Assembly (NCBI RefSeq): GCF_964340395.1
Contig: NC_135556.1
Span: 15,895,600 to 15,959,599, forward strand
Length of the DNA stretch: 64,000 bases
Reading direction: 5' to 3'
Source: Glandiceps talaboti
Lineage: Eukaryota > Hemichordata > Enteropneusta > Spengelidae
A program made the position numbers and the translations under genes. Position 1 is the stretch's first letter. Each line of letters begins with the position of its first letter. Below are positions 59,701-64,000 of the stretch, piece by piece. The notes under the pieces are model-generated. The model was not told the origin of the DNA, did no database searches, and worked only from the letters and a program-made list of their open reading frames with translations.

Positions 59701-62510
59701 AGTTTTGACAAATTCAACCACTGTGTAGTGTGTGATAGTTTTGACAAATACAACCACTGTGTAGTGTGTGGTAGTTTTGAACAATACAACCACTGTGTAG
59801 TGTGTGGTAGTTTTGACAAATACAACCACTGTGTAGTGTGTGGTAGTTTTAACAAATACAACCGGTGTAGCATGTGGTAGTTTTGACAAATATAACCACT
59901 GTGTAGCGTGTGGTAGTTTTGACAAATACAACCACTGTGTAGTGTGTGGTAGTTTTGACAAATACAACCACTGTGTAGTGTGTGGTAGTTTTAACAAATA
60001 CAACCGGTGTAGCGTGTGGTAGTTTTGACAAATACAACCACTGTGTAGCGTGTGGTAGTTTTGACAAATACAACCACTGTGTAGCGTGTGGTAGTTTTGA
60101 CAAATACAACCACTGTGTAGTGTGTGATAGTTTTGACAAATACAACCACTGTGTAGTGTGTGGTAGTTTTGACAAATACAACCACTGTGTAGTGTGTGGT
60201 AGTTTTGACAATTACAACCACTGTGTAGTGTGTGGTAGTTTTAACAAATACAACCACTGTGTAGTGTGTGGTAGTTTTGACAAATACAACCACTGTGTAG
60301 TGTGTGGTAGTTTTAACAAATAAAACCACTGTGTAGTGTGTGATAGTTTTGACAAATACAACCACTGTGTAGTGTGTGGTAGTTTTGACAAATACAACCA
60401 CTGTGTAGTGTGTGATAGTTTTGACAAATACAACCACTGTGTAGTGTGTGATAGTTTTGACAAATACAACCACTGTGTAGTGTGTGGTAGTTTTGACAAA
60501 TACAACCACTGTGTAGTGTGTGGTAGTTTTGACAAATACAACCACTGTGTAGTGTGTGGTAGTTTTAACAAATACAACCACTGTGTAGTGTGTGATCGTT
60601 TTGACAAATACATGCAACCACTGTGTAGTGTGTGATAGTTTTGACAAATACAACCACTGTGTAGTGTGTGATAGTTTTGACAAATACAACCACTGTGTAG
60701 TGTGTGGTAGTTTTGACAAATACAACCACTGTGTAGTGTGTGGTAGTTTTGACAAATACAACCACTGTGTAGTGTGTGGTAGTTTTAACAAATACAACCA
60801 CTGTGTAGTGTGTGATAGTTTTAACAAATACAACCACTGTGTAGTGTGTGATAGTTTTGACAAATACATGCAACCACTGTGTAGTGTGTGATAGTTTTGA
60901 CAAATACAACCACTGTGTAGCGTGTGATAGTTTTGACAAATACAACCACTGTGTAGTGTGTGATAGTTTTAACAAATACAACCACTGTGTAGTGTATGAT
61001 AGTTTTAACAAATACAACCACTGTGTAGTGTGTGGTAGTTTTAACAAATACAACCACTGTGTAGTGTGTGGTAGTTTTAACAAATACAACCACTGTGTAG
61101 TGTGTGATAGTTTTGACAAATACAACCACTGTGTAGTGTGTGGTAGTTTTAACAAATACAACCACTGTGTAGTGTGTGATAGTTTTAACAAATACAACCA
61201 CTGTGTAGTGTGTGATAGTTTTAACAAATACAACCACTGTGTAGTGTGTGATAGTTTTGACAAATACAACCACTGTGTAGTGTGTGGTAGTTTTGACAAA
61301 TACAACCACTGTGTAGTGTATGATAGTTTTAACAAATACAACCACTGTGTAGTGTGTGATAGTTTTGACAAATACAACCACTGTGTAGTGTGTGATAGTT
61401 TTGACAAATACAACCATTGTGTAGTGTGTGATAGTTTTGACAAATACAACCACTGTGTAGCGTGTGATAGTTTTGACAAATACAACCACTGTGTAGTGTG
61501 TGATAGTTTTAACAAATACAACCACTGTGTAGTGTATGATAGTTTTAACAAATACAACCACTGTGTAGTGTGTGGTAGTTTTAACAAATACAACCACTGT
61601 GTAGTGTGTGGTAGTTTTAACAAATACAACCACTGTGTAGTGTGTGATAGTTTTGACAAATACAACCACTGTGTAGTGTGTGGTAGTTTTAACAAATACA
61701 ACCACTGTGTAGTGTGTGATAGTTTTAACAAATACAACCACTGTGTAGTGTGTGATAGTTTTAACAAATACAACCACTGTGTAGTGTGTGATAGTTTTGA
61801 CAAATACAACCACTGTGTAGTGTGTGATAGTTTTGACAAATACAACCACTGTGTAGTGTGTGGTAGTTTTAACAAATACAACCACTGTGTAGTGTGTGAT
61901 AGTTTTGAACAATACAACCACTGTGTAGTATGTGGTAGTTTTGAACAATACAACCACTGTGTAGTGTGTGGTAGTTTTGACAAATACAACCACTGTGTAG
62001 TGTGTGATAGTTTTGACAAATACAACCACTGTGTAGTGTGTGGTAGTTTTGACAAATACAACCACTGTGTAGTGTGTGGTAGTTTTGACAAATACAACCA
62101 CTGTGTAGTGTGTGGTAGTTTTAACAAATACAACCACTGTGTAGTATGTGGTAGTTTTGAACAATACAACCACTGTGTAGTGTGTGATAGTTTTAACAAA
62201 TACAACCACTGTGTAGTGTGTGATAGTTTTGACAAATACAACCACTGTGTAGTGTGTGGTAGTTTTGACAAATACAACCACTGTGTAGTGTGTGGTAGTT
62301 TTGACAAATACAACCACTGTGTAGTGTGTGGTAGTTTTGACAAATACAACCACTGTGTAGTGTGTGGTAGTTTTGAACAATACAACCACTGTGTAGTGTG
62401 TGGTAGTTTTGACAAATACAACCACTGTGCAGTATGTGGTAGTTTTGAACAATACAACCACTGTGTAGCGTGTGGTAGTTTTGACAAATACAACCACTGT
62501 GTAGTACTAC
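56703..62510. repeat. 36-bp minisatellite array, about 160 copies
   Basis: The unit is TGTGTAGTGTGTGGTAGTTT plus TGACAAATACAACCAC (36 bp). Common variants are GTG/GTA/GCG, GGTAG/GATAG, GACAAATA/AACAAATA, GAACAATA and a CATG insertion. Each unit has an imperfect 8-bp inverted repeat (GTGGTAGT and ACAACCAC). Because 36 is divisible by 3, frames on both strands stay open for hundreds of codons (for example plus 60848-62539, minus 60565-62595). The left half has stops in each, so I treat all as non-coding. The array lies within or just after the fusion gene. Confidence 0.95.
57853..60850. repeat. Higher-order tandem duplication of about 1.44 kb inside the array
   Basis: Rare variants recur with a 1442-bp offset: ACCGTGTGG at 57891 and 59333, CCGGTGTAGC... 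at 58241 and 59683, TATAACCAC at 58449 and 59891, and GACAATTAC at 58766 and 60208. After about 60302 the offset becomes 1550 (three extra units), with TGATCGTTTT at 59043 and 60593. A separate 540-bp duplication links 60900-61430 with 61440-61970. Confidence 0.9.
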
Positions 62511-64000
62511 AAAATGTTTCTCTTTGGGCTACCAAATGATGCAAGTGGTAGTCCAATGTACTGGGGCTACTGGGTACATATATTCCTGTGTCCACAAACT
62601 ACAAATAAGAGGGCTACCAAATGAAGCAAGTGATAGTCCGGTCTGTTAGATACATTCATACCATGATAATTTAGATTAGAGTAGCCCATTTTGCTATCAA
62701 AATAATGAAAAATTGAGCCCTGATGTTTCTTGCTATAATTGGTAGTATATCCATCACACTGAGAAAACAGTTGTGCAAATTATAAATGGGGTGTTTTTAA
62801 AAAAATATAATTTTGGAAATATTGCATTCGGCTTTTGATATCGATACTTAGGTACTACTTAGTAAGTTTATTCTATGCAAATAAAGTTGGTGTGTTCATT
62901 TATATGCAAATTGGGCAGTTTAAATATGAAAAATCTAGGAAAATGCCATAGTGTCACTTGACAGATTAAAGTTTGTGGAATTCAGAAATGATTTCACCAA
63001 TTGAGGTTACAGATTGTTCGCCTAAAATTTGTGTTTTTTGTCAAAAATTTATATTTTGAGATATATTAGTGTTAATGAATAATTTGCATAATTAATGACT
63101 TTCAGTAATTAGGCTATATCTTAAGACTGCATACTTCAATTCCAATACCATTCGTTCATGAATACATTAACCATAACAAATTGTCTGTGTCCTATAAAGT
63201 TTGTTGATGTACCTAACATGTTAATAAATAATTTTTATAATTAATGAGTCTTGGTAATTAGGCTATAACTTTAGACTGCATACAATAAATTAGTACATAC
63301 GTTAAACGTAACAGAGTGCACATCATGTGACATGTACTATAAAAGCTGTTGATTCCACCCAAAGAGCAAGTGAACAATTCACATAATTATTGTAGATACT
63401 TGGGCTGTGTCCAAAAAAGTTCATTACAATATTTTTTCATACAGTTTCAATGGGTAATTTGCGTAATTAGTGATTCCCTTACGGAAGGCATTCAGTTTAA
63501 ATCTGGTTTTCATTACGTTTAATGAGGAGAGGATAATTCTAATGACAATAGGTTTTAGAACTGAAGTTTGGGCATAAGATTATATATTTATATTCCGAGG
63601 CTCATTCTACCTTGATAGATAATACAGTAATTGTACAATAACATGACACCTCTCTATCATTACCTTACTGACTGGTAGAAATTCTAGTTCTGTTTAACCC
63701 CTTCAGGACTAGAAACTTTCCCGCCAAACTTTTTGAACAAAAATTCTTGTTTCTCTGTAATTTTCAGACATGTATCAACTTTATATTGGATCAAAATTCA
63801 AGATATATTACTTCCTACTGAAGTAATATTTTAAATTTCCCAAAATGTTCATGAAAATCAAGTTTTCGTATTATTTCATATTTCTTTAGGAATGGAAGGG
63901 TTAAACATTCAATCAAGGCTTTGATATATATATTGCTTCCTTTTTTGAGGAGCAAAAGGATCAAAACTTAAACGTTTCTAGTGTACGTGGTGTCTAATGC
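62511..64000. other. Right flank without recognised genes
   Basis: 62511-62660 holds two more diverged copies of the sequence that also borders the array on the left (GGTAGTCCAAT..., TGTGTCCACAA). 63070-63480 is a diverged tandem repeat of about 150 bp (AATTTGCATAATTAATGA, AATTAGGCTATA.CTT, GACTGCATAC). No exon of the fusion gene was identified. Confidence 0.6.
63070..63480. repeat. Diverged tandem repeat of about 150 bp
   Basis: Two to three units share TTAATGAATAATTTGCATAA, TTAATGACTTTCAGTAATTA, GGCTATATCTTAAGACTGCA and ATACATTAACCATAACAAAT with about 20 percent divergence. Confidence 0.55.

Noticed and set aside
60565-62595. 676-codon minus-strand frame with LSHTTQWLYLSK repeats, and its plus-strand 563-codon counterpart
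   Set aside because: Both are produced by the 36-bp minisatellite. Stops occur in the left half, frames are open on both strands, and unit variation shows no protein-level constraint.

Overview
The window is eukaryotic nuclear DNA. Genes are split by introns with GT...AG borders, gene density is low, and microsatellites, minisatellites and small inverted-repeat transposons are abundant. The protein families point to a metazoan: sialyltransferases of the ST6GalNAc type, a KMT5A-like SET domain and an IRE1-like kinase. An invertebrate deuterostome (amphioxus or hemichordate) is my best guess, but the sequence alone does not settle it.

Left part (1-7.7 kb): no assembled gene. A short minus-strand first exon (MADSNVKQPLQ, 7594-7626) in a promoter-like patch suggests a gene running leftwards whose other exons I could not place. 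From 10.2 to 30.2 kb lies a minus-strand cluster of GT29 sialyltransferase sequences. It holds two complete four-exon genes (A, 10185-12604, 368 aa; B, 16904-20614, 409 aa), an extra type-II-membrane first exon (24491-24910) and an isolated terminal exon (29941-30235). All share the same exon phases, so the cluster arose by tandem duplication. They should encode Golgi enzymes that add sialic acid to glycoconjugates.

From 34.8 kb to at least 56.4 kb on the plus strand there is one long gene, reconstructed here from eleven exons whose phases all agree. It encodes an unusual chain: SET domain, small Cys/His segment, IRE1-like protein kinase, long acidic serine-rich linker, two zinc-finger-like motifs and a tyrosine-recombinase-like domain. 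The boundaries between the SET, Cys/His, kinase and recombinase modules are all phase 0, as expected for a gene built by module fusion. This is the most interesting item in the window. Its introns carry several nested repeats, including an inverted-repeat element with a TTA target duplication and a 655-bp element with about 105-bp terminal inverted repeats.

Right part (56.7-62.5 kb): a minisatellite of about 160 copies of a 36-bp unit with higher-order duplication. Because 36 is a multiple of 3 it opens long false reading frames on both strands. The last 1.5 kb holds only diverged AT-rich repeats.
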